Part shown: piece after piece, positions 1-10,546 of the stretch
Numbering within the stretch: position 1 is the stretch's first letter
Layout of the letters: each line of letters begins with the position of its first letter
Source of the DNA: Roseibium sp. MMSF_3412
GTDB lineage: Bacteria; Pseudomonadota; Alphaproteobacteria; Rhizobiales; Stappiaceae
NCBI RefSeq assembly: GCF_030733265.1
Contig: NZ_JASHJI010000005.1
Location: 124,001-188,000 of the forward strand
Reading direction: 5' to 3'
DNA: 64,000 nt
Translations under genes and position numbers: made by a program
The notes under the pieces: model-generated
What the model was told of the DNA's origin: nothing
The model's database searches: none
The model's input: only the letters and a program-made list of their open reading frames with translations

Positions 1-98
1 GGCTCCTTCTCGGCGAAAACGCAAGTCCCGCCGAAAAGGATCTGGCATCCCAGGCGGAGAATGCCGTCGACCGCTTTTACCGGCTGTTCGGGGCCTGA
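1..98 (+). CDS. C-terminal end of a probable TetR-type regulator (cut by window edge)
   Basis: An open frame enters from the left edge and stops at TGA 96-98, leaving about 31 codons. The visible tail is charged and ends VDRFYRLFGA, which resembles the last helix of TetR/AcrR regulators. Such a regulator next to ilvC is familiar in related Hyphomicrobiales. The DNA-binding domain lies outside the window, so the family call is an inference only. Confidence 0.45.
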   Translation, partial: LLLGENASPAEKDLASQAENAVDRFYRLFGA

Positions 99-1220
<1,122 letters not shown>

Positions 1221-1244
1221 GCGTTGATCTGAACATCAGAACGG

Positions 1245-1278
1245 AAAGGCCGGGCAGCAACGCCCGGCCTTTTCTTTT
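1245..1278 (+). terminator. Rho-independent terminator after ilvC
   Basis: Perfect 11-bp stem AAAGGCCGGGC / GCCCGGCCTTT (1245-1255 and 1262-1272) with a 6-nt loop, followed by TTTCTTTT. It lies 25 bp after the ilvC stop and before the convergent Sel1 gene. Confidence 0.9.
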
Positions 1279-1321
1279 GGCTGATCGCAGGTTTGCAGAC
1301 CTCTTCAGAGTTGTCGAGTAG

Positions 1322-4300
1322 CTATGTCTCCCCGAGGCGTTCCAGGGCCTTGGCCGCAAGCAGGTTGCCTTGTTCCGCCGCGATCTTGTAAAGCCCCTTC
1401 GCGCGTTCAAGGTCCGCGTTCAGGAATTTTCCTTCTTCCAGCAACACGGCCATGTAATAGGTGCCGTCAGTATCATTCTGGGCAACGGCGGCCTTCAGCA
1501 ACTCCAGTCCCGTGAGCCTGTCCTGCTCGACCCCCAGGCCGTGAAGCAGCATCCAGCCGACATTGGCCTTGCCGCTGCTGAAACCGCGATCGAGAGCTTC
1601 CCGGAAGAGCCGGATTGCTTCCTGATAGTCCTGCTCCACACCCTCTCCGTCACGGTAGAGAAGACCAAGCGCGGTCAGCGCGTAAGTGTCACCTGCTTCA
1701 ATGGCGGCGTTATAGAGCGAGATGGCGCGGGCATAGTCGCGGTCGACAAAAAGGCCGTTCTGGAACATCCAGCCAAGGTTGTTGAGGGATACGGCGCTGC
1801 CGAGATCCGCAGCCTTTGAATAGTGCCTGTGAGCCAATTCATAATCGACTGTCCCGCCGTGCCCGAGCATGAAAAAATTTCCCAACGCGGTGTTTGCGGG
1901 CATCGGAACCTGTTCGAGCGCCTTCCGGTAATAGGCCAGGCCGCGCTGCGCGTCTTTTTCAACGCCAAGTCCTTCGACAAAGGCCCTGCCGAGCGCCATC
2001 CAGGCATAGGCGTTGTCCCTGTTGTCGCTGCCCTGAAACACGTCCACTGCAAATTTCAGCTTCTGTTCGCCAAAATGCTCTGCATTGTCGAGATACAGAA
2101 GTGACAGCACGAAATCCGCCCGCCGATTTCCCAGGTCTTTCGATTTCAGATACCAGCGCTCTGCAGCATCAAGATCCTTCTTGACGCCTTTTCCATGACG
2201 CAAATGCCACGCGACGGTTTCGGCGGATTTCGCCAGGCCGGCTTCCGCAGCCCTGACCTGATAGCTGAAAGCGGTTTCCAGCGAGTGGTTTTCGATCATG
2301 CGATTTCGATGCAGCCATCCGATCGCATCCAGCGCTTCGATATTTCCAAAACGTGCGGACTTCTCGAACCACGCGAGAGCCTTTTGTGGATCATAATCGT
2401 CGCTGGCCTCGTTGCTGCTATGAAACAGTCCAAGTTCGAAAGCCGCCCGATCGTCCCCCAGGACGGCAAGATCTTCCAGCACCGATTTGCCCTCGGTCGG
2501 ATCAACGCTCGGATCAAGGCCTCGCAAGAGAGTCGACGCCAGCCAATAGCGGCCCTCGTCGCTCTGCTCGGCCGCCCGGCGAAACCATTTTAGGGCAATC
2601 GCGGCGTTTTGGTCGGCGACTGGCTGGCCCTTCAGATGTCCTGAAGCGTAAAGTTCTCCCAACCCCATTTGCGCTGTAAAATGTCCTCCGGTGGCGGCAT
2701 TCTCCAGATGGCGCAGAATTTCAGCATGTGTTTGTGGCGTATCCACAGCCGTGTCGATAAGAAATTCGGCGAATGCCAGATGCGCGGCCGGCAGAGGAGT
2801 CGTGGAAATCTCGATGCTGCGGCGCAGATGCGCTTCCGCCTTGTCCTGATCCGCAGGAAAAATGATCCCGTTCGCGTAAGCGAGCCCGAGAAAAAGCTCC
2901 CGCACCGCCGCATGGCTCGGATCTTCCCGGTCCGTGGCTGATGTGCTGATCAGTTGGGACAGCGGGCCGATGGCCGAAAGGGGAGCGGATGCGGCAATCG
3001 ATTTGAGTTCGTCGAGACTGGCAAAAAAATCCGCCCCGTCGACTTTTCCGAGGATCTGCATTCGCGCCCACTTGACCGTAGCATCCAGATTGCCGTCGTC
3101 CGCGGCAATTCGAAAAAGGTCGGAGGCCTTTTCCAGGTCCAGGTGCGCCGGGTCGCTCGACAACACCTCAGCCGCCGCATAGGCAGCTTCGGCATCGCCG
3201 AGTTCACCGGCCCGGACCATCCAATGGAAGGCTTTTTCGGGATCAGGGTCCAGCCAGCCATTGTCGCCGTACCCCTCAAGGAGACGCTGCGCCGCGTAGA
3301 TCTTGCCTCCCTCGTCAGCGAACTCATAGCTGCGGACTGCCATTTCCCGATCCACAGGCCCTCCAAGGCCCTCTTCATCCATGTAGCCGAGATATTCAGC
3401 CGCGACGTAATACCCATTCTCGGTCGCCCGTTGAAAGTACTCTCGCGCCAGCACATCGTCTTCGTCCGCCCATTCCCCGTGAAAGTGGGCGAGCCCCAGA
3501 TACGTCGGCGCGTTGTCCAAACCGGCTTCGTCTGCCTGCAGGAAGTACTGCATCGCCTTTTGGAAATCGTGGTCGCTCCAATCCGTCCGCGTGTAAAGGT
3601 AGCCGAGATCGACCAGCGCCGCCTCGTTTCCTTCTTCAAGCGCTTGCAGGTAAAGCTCTTTCGCCTTTTCGAAACTTTGCTCGACAACTTCGCCATCAGC
3701 GTAATAGTCGCCGAGCAACAACAGGGCATCCGTGCCGCCGAGATCAATGCCCCTGTGAAAAAGACGCAGCGCTTCGGTTGTATCTCTGGCAACCCCGTCA
3801 CCTTCGTCATACATTTCGGCAAGAACGAGGATGGCCCCGCCATAGTCATCATTTGCCGCGCGCTCCAGCATACGACGCCCGCGATGGATATCCTGTTCAA
3901 CTCCATTAATGCCATGGACAAGCGCATATCCGAGCTCGGTGAGGGCAAAGGTCTGTCCCTCACCGGCAGCTTCCTCAAACAGGTCTCGGGCGCGCTCAAG
4001 GTCACGGTCGACACCGTTTCCGGTCTGATAAAGCCAGGCCAGGAAGGCTTTTGCCCTGGGATAGCCCCCGGCATCGATTGCCTTTTGATAATGAAGCGCA
4101 GCCTTCGCATAGTCCTGCTCGACACCGCCGCCGTGTTCAAATGCCAGGCCGAGAGACACATGGGCATAGGGATACTGGAGTCCGATCGCCTCCCGGAACA
4201 AAGAGACAGCGCGTTCCTGATCCTTTTCAACCCCTTTTCCCAGATAGGACATCGTACCGAGGTGATGCCGGCCTCGTCCCGAACCCTCGTCCGCAGCTTT

Positions 4301-5038
4301 ACGGTAGAATTCCACCGCCATTGCAGCGTCAGGTGTGCCGAGCACCCCCCTTTCATGCATCAGACCGAGATTGACCAGAGCATTCAGGCTGCCCGCACCG
4401 GCAGCTTCTTCATAGAGGCGCTTGGCCTTGTGCGGATTTTTGCTCGTTCCGCGTCCGTTTTCGTAAAGCCAGCCGAGCGCGGAAGTCGCCTCCACAACAC
4501 CACCGCGACTGGCCCACTGTATCCAGAAGAAGGCTTGCCCGTCGTGCTGGCGAAGGCCTCTGCCGTTGAGATAGAGATAACCGAGGCGCAGCCCGCTCCA
4601 GCTGTCACCAAAGTCTGCGCCCTGCTGATAGAAGTCGACGGCTTTCGCCAGATCTGTCTCGCCGGCAAGCCCCGTTTCGTAGTAATACCCCAGCTGCGAC
4701 TTGGCCCAGGGAAAACCAAGCGCTTCCGAACGCTGGAAATAAGCGAAGGCCCTTTCGTAGTCAGGTTCCCAGAGCTCTTCGTTTTCGTAGGCAAGTCCCA
4801 GGCGATAAAGATCCTCCGGGTCTTGCGCAACTTCGCGGGAAAGCAGCTCGTCGAGCTCTTGCGCATCCGGCAAACTTCCGAAATGGGATGGACCGCCATC
4901 CGTGCCGCCCAAAAAAAATGACGTGTTTCCATGATCACGCCACGACGGTTCGCGATCCAGCTCGCCCAACTCACCGGCAGCATGAGAATCCGCTGACAGG
5001 ATGCACAAGCCCAAAATCAAACTGAAAAGAAGTCTCAT
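1322..5038 (-). CDS. Very large exported Sel1-repeat protein
   Basis: 1238 residues, made almost entirely of about two dozen or more Sel1-like (SLR, TPR-related) repeats of about 36 residues with the recurrent pattern LG..Y..G.GV..D...A..Y...A. Sel1 arrays are protein-protein scaffolds; the partner cannot be told from sequence. ATG 5038 is chosen because it gives a clean signal peptide (MRLLFSLILGLCILSADSHA, then AGELG), so periplasmic or secreted location is likely. The frame stays open 54 codons further upstream, but that stretch is basic and unlike a signal sequence. SD support is weak (GGTTGGG). The gene is convergent with ilvC and divergent from the diguanylate cyclase. The length is far above that of typical SLR proteins. 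Confidence 0.9.
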   Translation of the reverse strand: MRLLFSLILGLCILSADSHAAGELGELDREPSWRDHGNTSFFLGGTDGGPSHFGSLPDAQELDELLSREVAQDPEDLYRLGLAYENEELWEPDYERAFAYFQRSEALGFPWAKSQLGYYYETGLAGETDLAKAVDFYQQGADFGDSWSGLRLGYLYLNGRGLRQHDGQAFFWIQWASRGGVVEATSALGWLYENGRGTSKNPHKAKRLYEEAAGAGSLNALVNLGLMHERGVLGTPDAAMAVEFYRKAADEGSGRGRHHLGTMSYLGKGVEKDQERAVSLFREAIGLQYPYAHVSLGLAFEHGGGVEQDYAKAALHYQKAIDAGGYPRAKAFLAWLYQTGNGVDRDLERARDLFEEAAGEGQTFALTELGYALVHGINGVEQDIHRGRRMLERAANDDYGGAILVLAEMYDEGDGVARDTTEALRLFHRGIDLGGTDALLLLGDYYADGEVVEQSFEKAKELYLQALEEGNEAALVDLGYLYTRTDWSDHDFQKAMQYFLQADEAGLDNAPTYLGLAHFHGEWADEDDVLAREYFQRATENGYYVAAEYLGYMDEEGLGGPVDREMAVRSYEFADEGGKIYAAQRLLEGYGDNGWLDPDPEKAFHWMVRAGELGDAEAAYAAAEVLSSDPAHLDLEKASDLFRIAADDGNLDATVKWARMQILGKVDGADFFASLDELKSIAASAPLSAIGPLSQLISTSATDREDPSHAAVRELFLGLAYANGIIFPADQDKAEAHLRRSIEISTTPLPAAHLAFAEFLIDTAVDTPQTHAEILRHLENAATGGHFTAQMGLGELYASGHLKGQPVADQNAAIALKWFRRAAEQSDEGRYWLASTLLRGLDPSVDPTEGKSVLEDLAVLGDDRAAFELGLFHSSNEASDDYDPQKALAWFEKSARFGNIEALDAIGWLHRNRMIENHSLETAFSYQVRAAEAGLAKSAETVAWHLRHGKGVKKDLDAAERWYLKSKDLGNRRADFVLSLLYLDNAEHFGEQKLKFAVDVFQGSDNRDNAYAWMALGRAFVEGLGVEKDAQRGLAYYRKALEQVPMPANTALGNFFMLGHGGTVDYELAHRHYSKAADLGSAVSLNNLGWMFQNGLFVDRDYARAISLYNAAIEAGDTYALTALGLLYRDGEGVEQDYQEAIRLFREALDRGFSSGKANVGWMLLHGLGVEQDRLTGLELLKAAVAQNDTDGTYYMAVLLEEGKFLNADLERAKGLYKIAAEQGNLLAAKALERLGET

Positions 5039-5427
5039 TGCCCAACCAAATTGCCCAGCGTATCGCCTTGGCGAACGCGCAACCACAGATTGGCAAAATT
5101 TCATATATGCTCGAAGGGGTCCAGTGCGAAAACAACGGGCTGACCATTGGGCAGACCGATTGCTTTTGTTTTTTTTTCGACTTTTTCGAAAAATTTTCAC
5201 AAACTGCGCGAAAGGTCCGTGTTTCGCAGATTGAATTCAGAAATTCTTAATGCAGGCATGTCTGTGTGGGGGTCTGCACGCTTTCCGGTGGATATGTTTT
5301 TATTAAAATCCACACCCCTACAATTTGATGAAAATCTCTTAACCAGCCCTAACAGCATCTAAAAACATTTCAAACTAGGCTGCCTCAACTGGTCGTTTTC
5401 GACGCGTAGCGTGTGGAGTGCGTCTGC
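5039..5427. promoter_or_regulatory. Divergent AT-rich intergenic region between the Sel1 gene and the diguanylate cyclase gene
   Basis: 389 bp without a gene, clearly more AT-rich than its surroundings. It must hold promoters for both flanking genes. A short hairpin, GTGGAT / ATCCAC around a T/A-rich loop, lies near 5288-5315. I cannot assign sigma-factor boxes with confidence. Confidence 0.5.
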
Positions 5428-6585
5428 ATGGATTTATTGACGCTTTTTTCGGCAAATCTGCTTCTGCTGCTGATTTTTGCCATATCCTTTCAGGCGATGT
5501 CGCTTCGCGTCACACCGAGCGTGCACTGGCGCAGCTGGGCCGCCGCGAACGGTATTCTTGTCCTCGCTCTTGTCTGCTTCGCCTTTGAAAACGTTCTTCC
5601 GAAGTTCTTTGCGTACATCCTGCCCAACACCCTGCTCCTGCTTGGGTTCGGCTTTCATCTTTATGCCGCCCGTGTTCTTGCAAAGCTGCCGAACAGGCTA
5701 AGCGACGCATTCGCGCCGGCCGCGGCCTATCTGATCGTGGGCCTGCTTGCCTTCGTGCTGTCGGACGCCACGCTCGCCTATGTCGGCGGCAATTTCATCT
5801 TCACTGTCCTGTGCATCGCCACGATCGTTGCCTACACGTCGAAAACCTTCCACGGGCTGATTTCCGTCATCGGGCTTGTGCTGGCGTTTTTCTTCCTCGC
5901 CGGTGTTGGCGGGCTGCGGGTATTCCACGGTCTCGTTGGCGACGGCCCGGCAGGACCCGGCATGATCAACGACACCATGCAGGGCCTGCATCTGATGAGC
6001 GCAATGCTTTTCGTCAGCCTGACCGGCGCGTTCTCGACTGCCCTCTCCTTTGAGCAGGTTGCCCAGCGGCACAGGGAAGCTGCAAGACGGGATCCCCTGA
6101 CAGGTGCGTACAACCGACGCGAGTTTCAGGCCCGTCTGGAAGATCTGCTGCACGCGCCGCCGGAAAAGACGTTCGGCCTGCTCAACTTCGACCTGGACCA
6201 CTTCAAGTTTGTGAATGACACGTTCGGACATCTGTCCGGCGACCAGGCACTGGTCAAGATCGTGGCGGCCGTCAAGGCACAGCTCAGGAAAGACGATTGT
6301 TTCGCCCGCCTTGGCGGTGAGGAGTTTGCCGTTCTGCTGCCCGACATCTCCCGGGAAAACGCGGCCAAGGTCGCCGACCGTCTCAGGCAGCTGATTTCCC
6401 GGATCGAGTTTGATTTCGCTCCGGAGAACTTCAGGATCACCGCGTCCACGGGCATCTATCACGGCAACGGCAACGAAATGGCGATGGAAGATCTGCTTCA
6501 GGCCGTGGACGACAGCCTCTACCGGTCAAAGAAGAACGGACGCAACTGCGTCACCTTCGCGAAAGACCTGCCCGCCGGGTGCTGA
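5428..6585 (+). CDS. Membrane-bound diguanylate cyclase (GGDEF)
   Basis: Makes cyclic di-GMP from two GTP at the inner membrane. The N-terminal 200 residues hold about six or seven hydrophobic segments with no recognisable periplasmic sensor domain. A GGDEF domain follows (about residues 220-385) with the active-site motif GGEEF at 296-300. The inhibitory site RKDD at 287-290 sits exactly five residues before it, so product feedback inhibition is expected. No EAL domain is present. ATG 5428 is preferred over an in-frame GTG at 5413 because GTGGAG lies 9 nt before the ATG. Total 385 residues. The gene stands alone, divergent from the Sel1 gene and convergent with the S11 peptidase gene. Confidence 0.92.
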   Translation: MDLLTLFSANLLLLLIFAISFQAMSLRVTPSVHWRSWAAANGILVLALVCFAFENVLPKFFAYILPNTLLLLGFGFHLYAARVLAKLPNRLSDAFAPAAAYLIVGLLAFVLSDATLAYVGGNFIFTVLCIATIVAYTSKTFHGLISVIGLVLAFFFLAGVGGLRVFHGLVGDGPAGPGMINDTMQGLHLMSAMLFVSLTGAFSTALSFEQVAQRHREAARRDPLTGAYNRREFQARLEDLLHAPPEKTFGLLNFDLDHFKFVNDTFGHLSGDQALVKIVAAVKAQLRKDDCFARLGGEEFAVLLPDISRENAAKVADRLRQLISRIEFDFAPENFRITASTGIYHGNGNEMAMEDLLQAVDDSLYRSKKNGRNCVTFAKDLPAGC

Positions 6586-6606
6586 CGTTTCCCTTTTCTC
6601 GGGCCG

Positions 6607-7506
6607 CTACGAATAGGCCTCGATCAGTCTGGTGACCTCCCTGTCCCGGGCGCTTTCGCTTTGCCCCCCCATCACCACGACGATCAGCTGCTTGCCACCG
6701 CGCCGCGCCGTTGCCACGAGGTTGTAGCCGGACATGCGGATATAGCCGGTCTTCAGACCATCAACGCCGGAGACCTTGCCCAGGAGATTGTTGGTCGCCT
6801 TGAAGGTCCTGCCGTTATAGGTGAACGACTTTGCCCGGTAATAGCTGGCGTATTGCGGAAAACGGCGCTTGAGCGCCAGCCCCAGCTTGGCCATGTCGCG
6901 GGCGGTGGTCACCTGGCCCGGGTCAGGAAGTCCCGTTGCGTTTACGAAGCGGGTCCGCGAGAGCCCGAGCGCGCGTGCCTGCTGGGTCATCTGGCGCGCG
7001 AAGGCCGCCTCGCTGCCGGCAAGGTTCTCGGCAACCGCCACACCGACATCGTTTGCGGATCTGACGGAAAGAGCGCGCGCGGCCTGTTGCACCGAGATGG
7101 TCGTACCGGCCTTCAACCCGATCTTTGCCGGTGGCTGCGAGGCCGCATTCTCGCTCACGGTCAATGGAGACGAGAGACTGTAGCGCCCCTCCGCAACCGC
7201 TTCGAAAAGGAGGTACAGTGTCATCATCTTGGTAAGCGAAGCCGGGAACCGCGCAGCATCGGCATCGACGGCATAGAGCTGCTCGCCCGTGGACGCATTC
7301 AGAACCAGTGCCGAAAAGCCGCGCTCCTGCGCGGTCGCCGGGGCATACCCCGTGGCCGGCAGCGACGCAGTTTGAACGGACGTGTCCGCAGACGGGGTGG
7401 CTGAAGATGCCGACGGCGAAGGCGCTTGCGCGGTCTGGCAGGCAGCAAGCATCAGAGCAAGGAGAACTGCGCCGACTTTTCTGGTCAGTTTATCCCTATG
7501 AAACAT
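6607..7506 (-). CDS. D-alanyl-D-alanine carboxypeptidase, S11 family, putative lipoprotein
   Basis: A penicillin-binding peptidoglycan carboxypeptidase. All three active-site motifs are visible: SLTK (S90-K93), SAN (150-152) and KTG (252-254). The N-terminus is a signal sequence ending LMLAAC with Cys23, which reads as a lipobox, so the enzyme may be lipid-anchored; it could also be processed as a secreted protein. A Ser/Thr/Ala/Pro-rich linker follows to about residue 60. The protein is short (299 aa) and appears to lack the C-terminal beta domain and amphipathic anchor of DacA-type enzymes. ATG 7506 is preferred over GTG 7518 because GGTGAG lies upstream at usable spacing. Confidence 0.9.
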   Translation of the reverse strand: MFHRDKLTRKVGAVLLALMLAACQTAQAPSPSASSATPSADTSVQTASLPATGYAPATAQERGFSALVLNASTGEQLYAVDADAARFPASLTKMMTLYLLFEAVAEGRYSLSSPLTVSENAASQPPAKIGLKAGTTISVQQAARALSVRSANDVGVAVAENLAGSEAAFARQMTQQARALGLSRTRFVNATGLPDPGQVTTARDMAKLGLALKRRFPQYASYYRAKSFTYNGRTFKATNNLLGKVSGVDGLKTGYIRMSGYNLVATARRGGKQLIVVVMGGQSESARDREVTRLIEAYS

Positions 7507-7537
7507 AAACGGTCTCACCCTTGCTCAGGCTCCGAAT

Positions 7538-8299
7538 TCAGGCCTTCAGCCGGTACCCGGTTTTGAAAATCCAGTGAACGATCGCCAGCGAAACAAACAG
7601 GAACAGCATCGTCGCAACCAGCGACAACCACAGACTGACATCCGCCTGACCGTAAAAACTCCAGCGGAAACCCGATATCAGATAAACAACCGGATTGACC
7701 AGCGTGACTTTCTGCCAGATCTCCGGAAGCATGTTGATGGAATAGAAACTGCCGCCGAGAAACGCCAGGGGCGTCACGATCAGCAGCGGAACGAATTGCA
7801 ATTTCTCGAAATTGTCCGCCCAAATGCCGATGATGAAACCGAGCAGGGCAAAGGTGACAGCCGTCAGGATGAAAAAGGTCGCCATCCAGATAGGGTGCTG
7901 GATTTGAATGTCGACAAAGAAATTCGCCGTTATCAGGATGATCAGACCGACAATAATGGACTTCGTGGCCGCTGCCCCGACATAGGCGATCGTGATTTCC
8001 AGGTAGGAAACCGGTGCGGACAGAACCTCGAATATCGTGCCGGTGAAGCGCGGAAAATATATGCCGAAGGAAGCGTTCGACAGGCTCTGTGTCATCAGGG
8101 AGAGCATGATCAGCCCCGGTACGATGAAGGCCCCGTAGCTGACCCCGTCAACTTCCGAGATGCGCGACCCGATCGCAGCACCGAAAACGACAAAATAAAG
8201 CACGGTGGAGATGACAGGCGAGATCACGCTTTGCATCAGCGTCCGTTTAGTGCGTGCCATTTCAGAGATGTAGATCGCTTGGACTGCGCCCAGGTTCAT
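7538..8299 (-). CDS. ABC-2 type exporter permease (YadH-like)
   Basis: 253 residues with six predicted membrane segments and the ABC-2 membrane fold, including the segment [16 protein letters not shown] typical of this family. Length and order match E. coli YadH, the permease of the YadGH exporter of unknown substrate. Its ATPase partner is encoded two genes upstream on the same strand, with an acetyltransferase gene between. It is probably the last gene of a three-gene operon. The substrate cannot be inferred. Confidence 0.9.
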   Translation of the reverse strand: MNLGAVQAIYISEMARTKRTLMQSVISPVISTVLYFVVFGAAIGSRISEVDGVSYGAFIVPGLIMLSLMTQSLSNASFGIYFPRFTGTIFEVLSAPVSYLEITIAYVGAAATKSIIVGLIILITANFFVDIQIQHPIWMATFFILTAVTFALLGFIIGIWADNFEKLQFVPLLIVTPLAFLGGSFYSINMLPEIWQKVTLVNPVVYLISGFRWSFYGQADVSLWLSLVATMLFLFVSLAIVHWIFKTGYRLKA

Positions 8300-8341
8300 T
8301 CGCCCACCCTTTTGTTTTCCTGTCTGTGGCGTTTCCGCTGT

Positions 8342-8812
8342 TCAACGAAGTTCCATTCTCATTCTCGGCAGCGTCCTGCCGGGAATGGAGCCGGAAGGTG
8401 AACGGCCCGTTGTTTCAAACCCCATGCGCGCATAAAACGCTTCTGCAAACGGATCCGCATCCAGTTCGATATGCCTCAGCCCGATCTTCCTGGCCTGGAA
8501 TTCAAGCGTCTGAAACAGCGCCCGTCCAACCCCTTTGCCCTTGTAGTCCGGTGCAACGAAACAGGTTTCAAGTTCACCGCCGGAATCCATATCCGAAGAC
8601 AGCCGGATACATCCGACCAGCGACCCGTCAGCGGCCTCCGCGACCCAGAAATCGTCTTCCGATATCCAGCTGTCGCGTACCCGAAGTTCGTCTGTGCAGG
8701 CTTCCATGAAAGTGTCGTCGTAACCGTTGGACTGCTTGGATCTCATGCAAAGCTCTGTAAGAGCGTTCTTGTCGGCCTGGCGCGCGGGCCGAATGGCAAA
8801 ATCTCTGGTCAT
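8342..8812 (-). CDS. GNAT-family N-acetyltransferase within the ABC exporter operon
   Basis: 156 residues, single GNAT domain. The acetyl-CoA binding loop appears as KGKGVGRALF near residue 93, with FYARMGFE near the C-terminus. It begins 6 bp after the ABC ATPase stop and ends 42 bp before the permease start, all on one strand, so co-transcription is very likely. The context suggests, but does not show, that it modifies a compound handled by the exporter. GNAT substrates cannot be read from sequence. Confidence 0.88.
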   Translation of the reverse strand: MTRDFAIRPARQADKNALTELCMRSKQSNGYDDTFMEACTDELRVRDSWISEDDFWVAEAADGSLVGCIRLSSDMDSGGELETCFVAPDYKGKGVGRALFQTLEFQARKIGLRHIELDADPFAEAFYARMGFETTGRSPSGSIPGRTLPRMRMELR

Positions 8813-8818
8813 GTCGGT

Positions 8819-9742
8819 TCAACCCTTCTTCAGCAAATCCACGAATATGTCTTCAAGCGACGACTGGTCCGTCTGCAGGTCCTGAAACCGGACACCGGCC
8901 TCTGCGAGATCCTTCAAAAGCGCAGTGATGCCGGTTCTTTCAGCGTGCGTGTCGTAGGTATAGATCAGCTTGCAGCCGGCATCGGCAAGCTGGAGATTGT
9001 GCCGCGCTAGACTTTCGGGCACCGCGTTCAGGGGCTCTGAGAGATTGAGGGTGAGGAGTTTGCGTCCGAGCTTGCGCATCAGTTCCGCCTTTTCCTCCAC
9101 CAGGATGATCTCGCCCTTGTTGATGACACCCACCCTGTCCGCCATCTCCTCCGCCTCCTCGATATAGTGAGTCGTCAGAATGATGGTGACGCCTTTTTCC
9201 TTCAGCTCGGTCACGATACGCCACATGTCGTGACGCAATTCCACATCGACACCGGCAGTTGGCTCATCGAGAAAGAGAACCTTCGGCTCATGCGCCAGCG
9301 CCTTGGCAACGAGCAGCCGCCGTTTCATGCCGCCGGAGAGCGCCATGATGGGATTTTTCCGTTTGTCCCAGAGCGTGAGATCTTTCAGGATGCGTTCAAC
9401 GAAGGCGCGATCGGGCGGCATGCCGAACAACCCGCGGCTGAAGGCAACCGTATCGCCGACAATCTCGAAAGGTGCCGTGGGCATTTCCTGCGGAACCAGG
9501 CCGATCAGGCTCCGCGCGGCGCGAAAATCGGCAATCGCATCATGTCCGCCGACAGTGATGCTCCCGGAGGTTGGGCGCACCAGACCGCAAATGGTGCTGA
9601 TCAGGGTTGTCTTGCCCGCACCGTTGGGGCCAAGGAGCGCAAAAACCTCCCCTTCCCGGATGTCCAGCGACACGGATTTCAGAGCCTGGAAGCCGCCTTC
9701 GTAGGTCTTTTCCAGATCGCGGACAGTGAGAATGGGCGCCAT
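8819..9742 (-). CDS. ABC exporter ATP-binding protein (YadG-like)
   Basis: 307 residues, the length of E. coli YadG. Walker A GPNGAGKT at 38-45, signature LSGGMKRR at 135-142, Walker B VLFLDEP at 155-161, and H-loop in [10 protein letters not shown]. It powers the ABC-2 permease encoded two genes downstream. I chose ATG 9742 ([10 protein letters not shown]) because it matches the usual start of the family and has AGG at short spacing. ATG 9760 and an open frame up to 9835 are alternatives without a better SD. Confidence 0.93.
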   Translation of the reverse strand: MAPILTVRDLEKTYEGGFQALKSVSLDIREGEVFALLGPNGAGKTTLISTICGLVRPTSGSITVGGHDAIADFRAARSLIGLVPQEMPTAPFEIVGDTVAFSRGLFGMPPDRAFVERILKDLTLWDKRKNPIMALSGGMKRRLLVAKALAHEPKVLFLDEPTAGVDVELRHDMWRIVTELKEKGVTIILTTHYIEEAEEMADRVGVINKGEIILVEEKAELMRKLGRKLLTLNLSEPLNAVPESLARHNLQLADAGCKLIYTYDTHAERTGITALLKDLAEAGVRFQDLQTDQSSLEDIFVDLLKKG

Positions 9743-9895
9743 GAAGACCTGAGCTGACATGATGATTGGAGTTTTGACCAGACGGCCAAATGTGCGGATA
9801 TTGCAACATGTGGGCCGCAATCCTGCAAGATGCAAGGTTCCGTGGCTGGATCAGGAAGGGACCGGCCCAAAAAGTCAGCGGCGGTGATAGTCCAA

Positions 9896-10546
9896 CTAGT
9901 AAAGCGTCTTGCGGTAACTCTCTTCCAGTTTCTGGTCCAACGCGTTCAGCTCATCCTCGCTCACGGGCGTTTCGTTTATCTGATCGTTGATGATTTTCAT
10001 CAGCGAGGGCATGTCATCGCGATCCTGGAAGCATTCAGGGTCCCACAAACGCGACCGCCGGAAAGCTTTCGCACAGTGCATGAAGACGCTGGTGATCTTG
10101 ACGACGATCGCAACCTTCGGACTGCGCCCGCTGATGCTCATGGCCTTCAGCAACTCGGGATCGACAACCAGGGTTGCCTGCCCGTTGACCCGCAACGTGT
10201 CATCGAACCCGGGAATGAGGAAGAGCAATCCGACGCTCGGGTTGGAAACGATGTTGACCAGACTGTCGAGGCGGTTGTTGCCCGGACGGTCGGGAACAGC
10301 AAGCGTCTCCTGGTCAATTATCCTGACGAAACCCGGCGGGTCACCGCGCGGGCTGACATCCGCCTTGCCGTTCGCATTCTGGGTTCCAAGACATAGAAAA
10401 GGCGCGCGTTCGATGAACTCCCGGGCATGCCTGTCGAGCTTCGTCAGGCATTTTTTCGCCGCCAGCTCGTGGGTCGGCGGGAACAGGTCTCTCAGCGCCG
10501 TCTCATCGCTGATCACGTATTCCGGTCTGGTCTCGAACCCCGTCAT
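9896..10546 (-). CDS. PPOX-type flavoprotein (pyridoxamine 5'-phosphate oxidase family)
   Basis: 216 residues with the split-barrel FMN-binding fold: FLCLGTQNANGKADVSPRGD is the classic beta-strand start, followed by a GNNRLDSLVNI stretch. It resembles the MSMEG_1061 / DR2398-type subfamily of FMN- or F420-like flavoproteins rather than true PdxH. Probably a cytosolic redox enzyme; its substrate is unknown. Its promoter region is shared with the divergent pirin gene and carries a perfect palindrome. Confidence 0.85.
   Translation of the reverse strand: MTGFETRPEYVISDETALRDLFPPTHELAAKKCLTKLDRHAREFIERAPFLCLGTQNANGKADVSPRGDPPGFVRIIDQETLAVPDRPGNNRLDSLVNIVSNPSVGLLFLIPGFDDTLRVNGQATLVVDPELLKAMSISGRSPKVAIVVKITSVFMHCAKAFRRSRLWDPECFQDRDDMPSLMKIINDQINETPVSEDELNALDQKLEESYRKTLY

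Noticed and set aside
2954..4921. A 655-codon open frame antisense to the Sel1 gene
   Set aside because: High-GC coding DNA often leaves the antisense frame open. It has no ribosome site, no domain and follows the codon periodicity of the Sel1 gene on the other strand. The same applies to long antisense frames at 23691-25112, 51868-53208 and 56204-57760.
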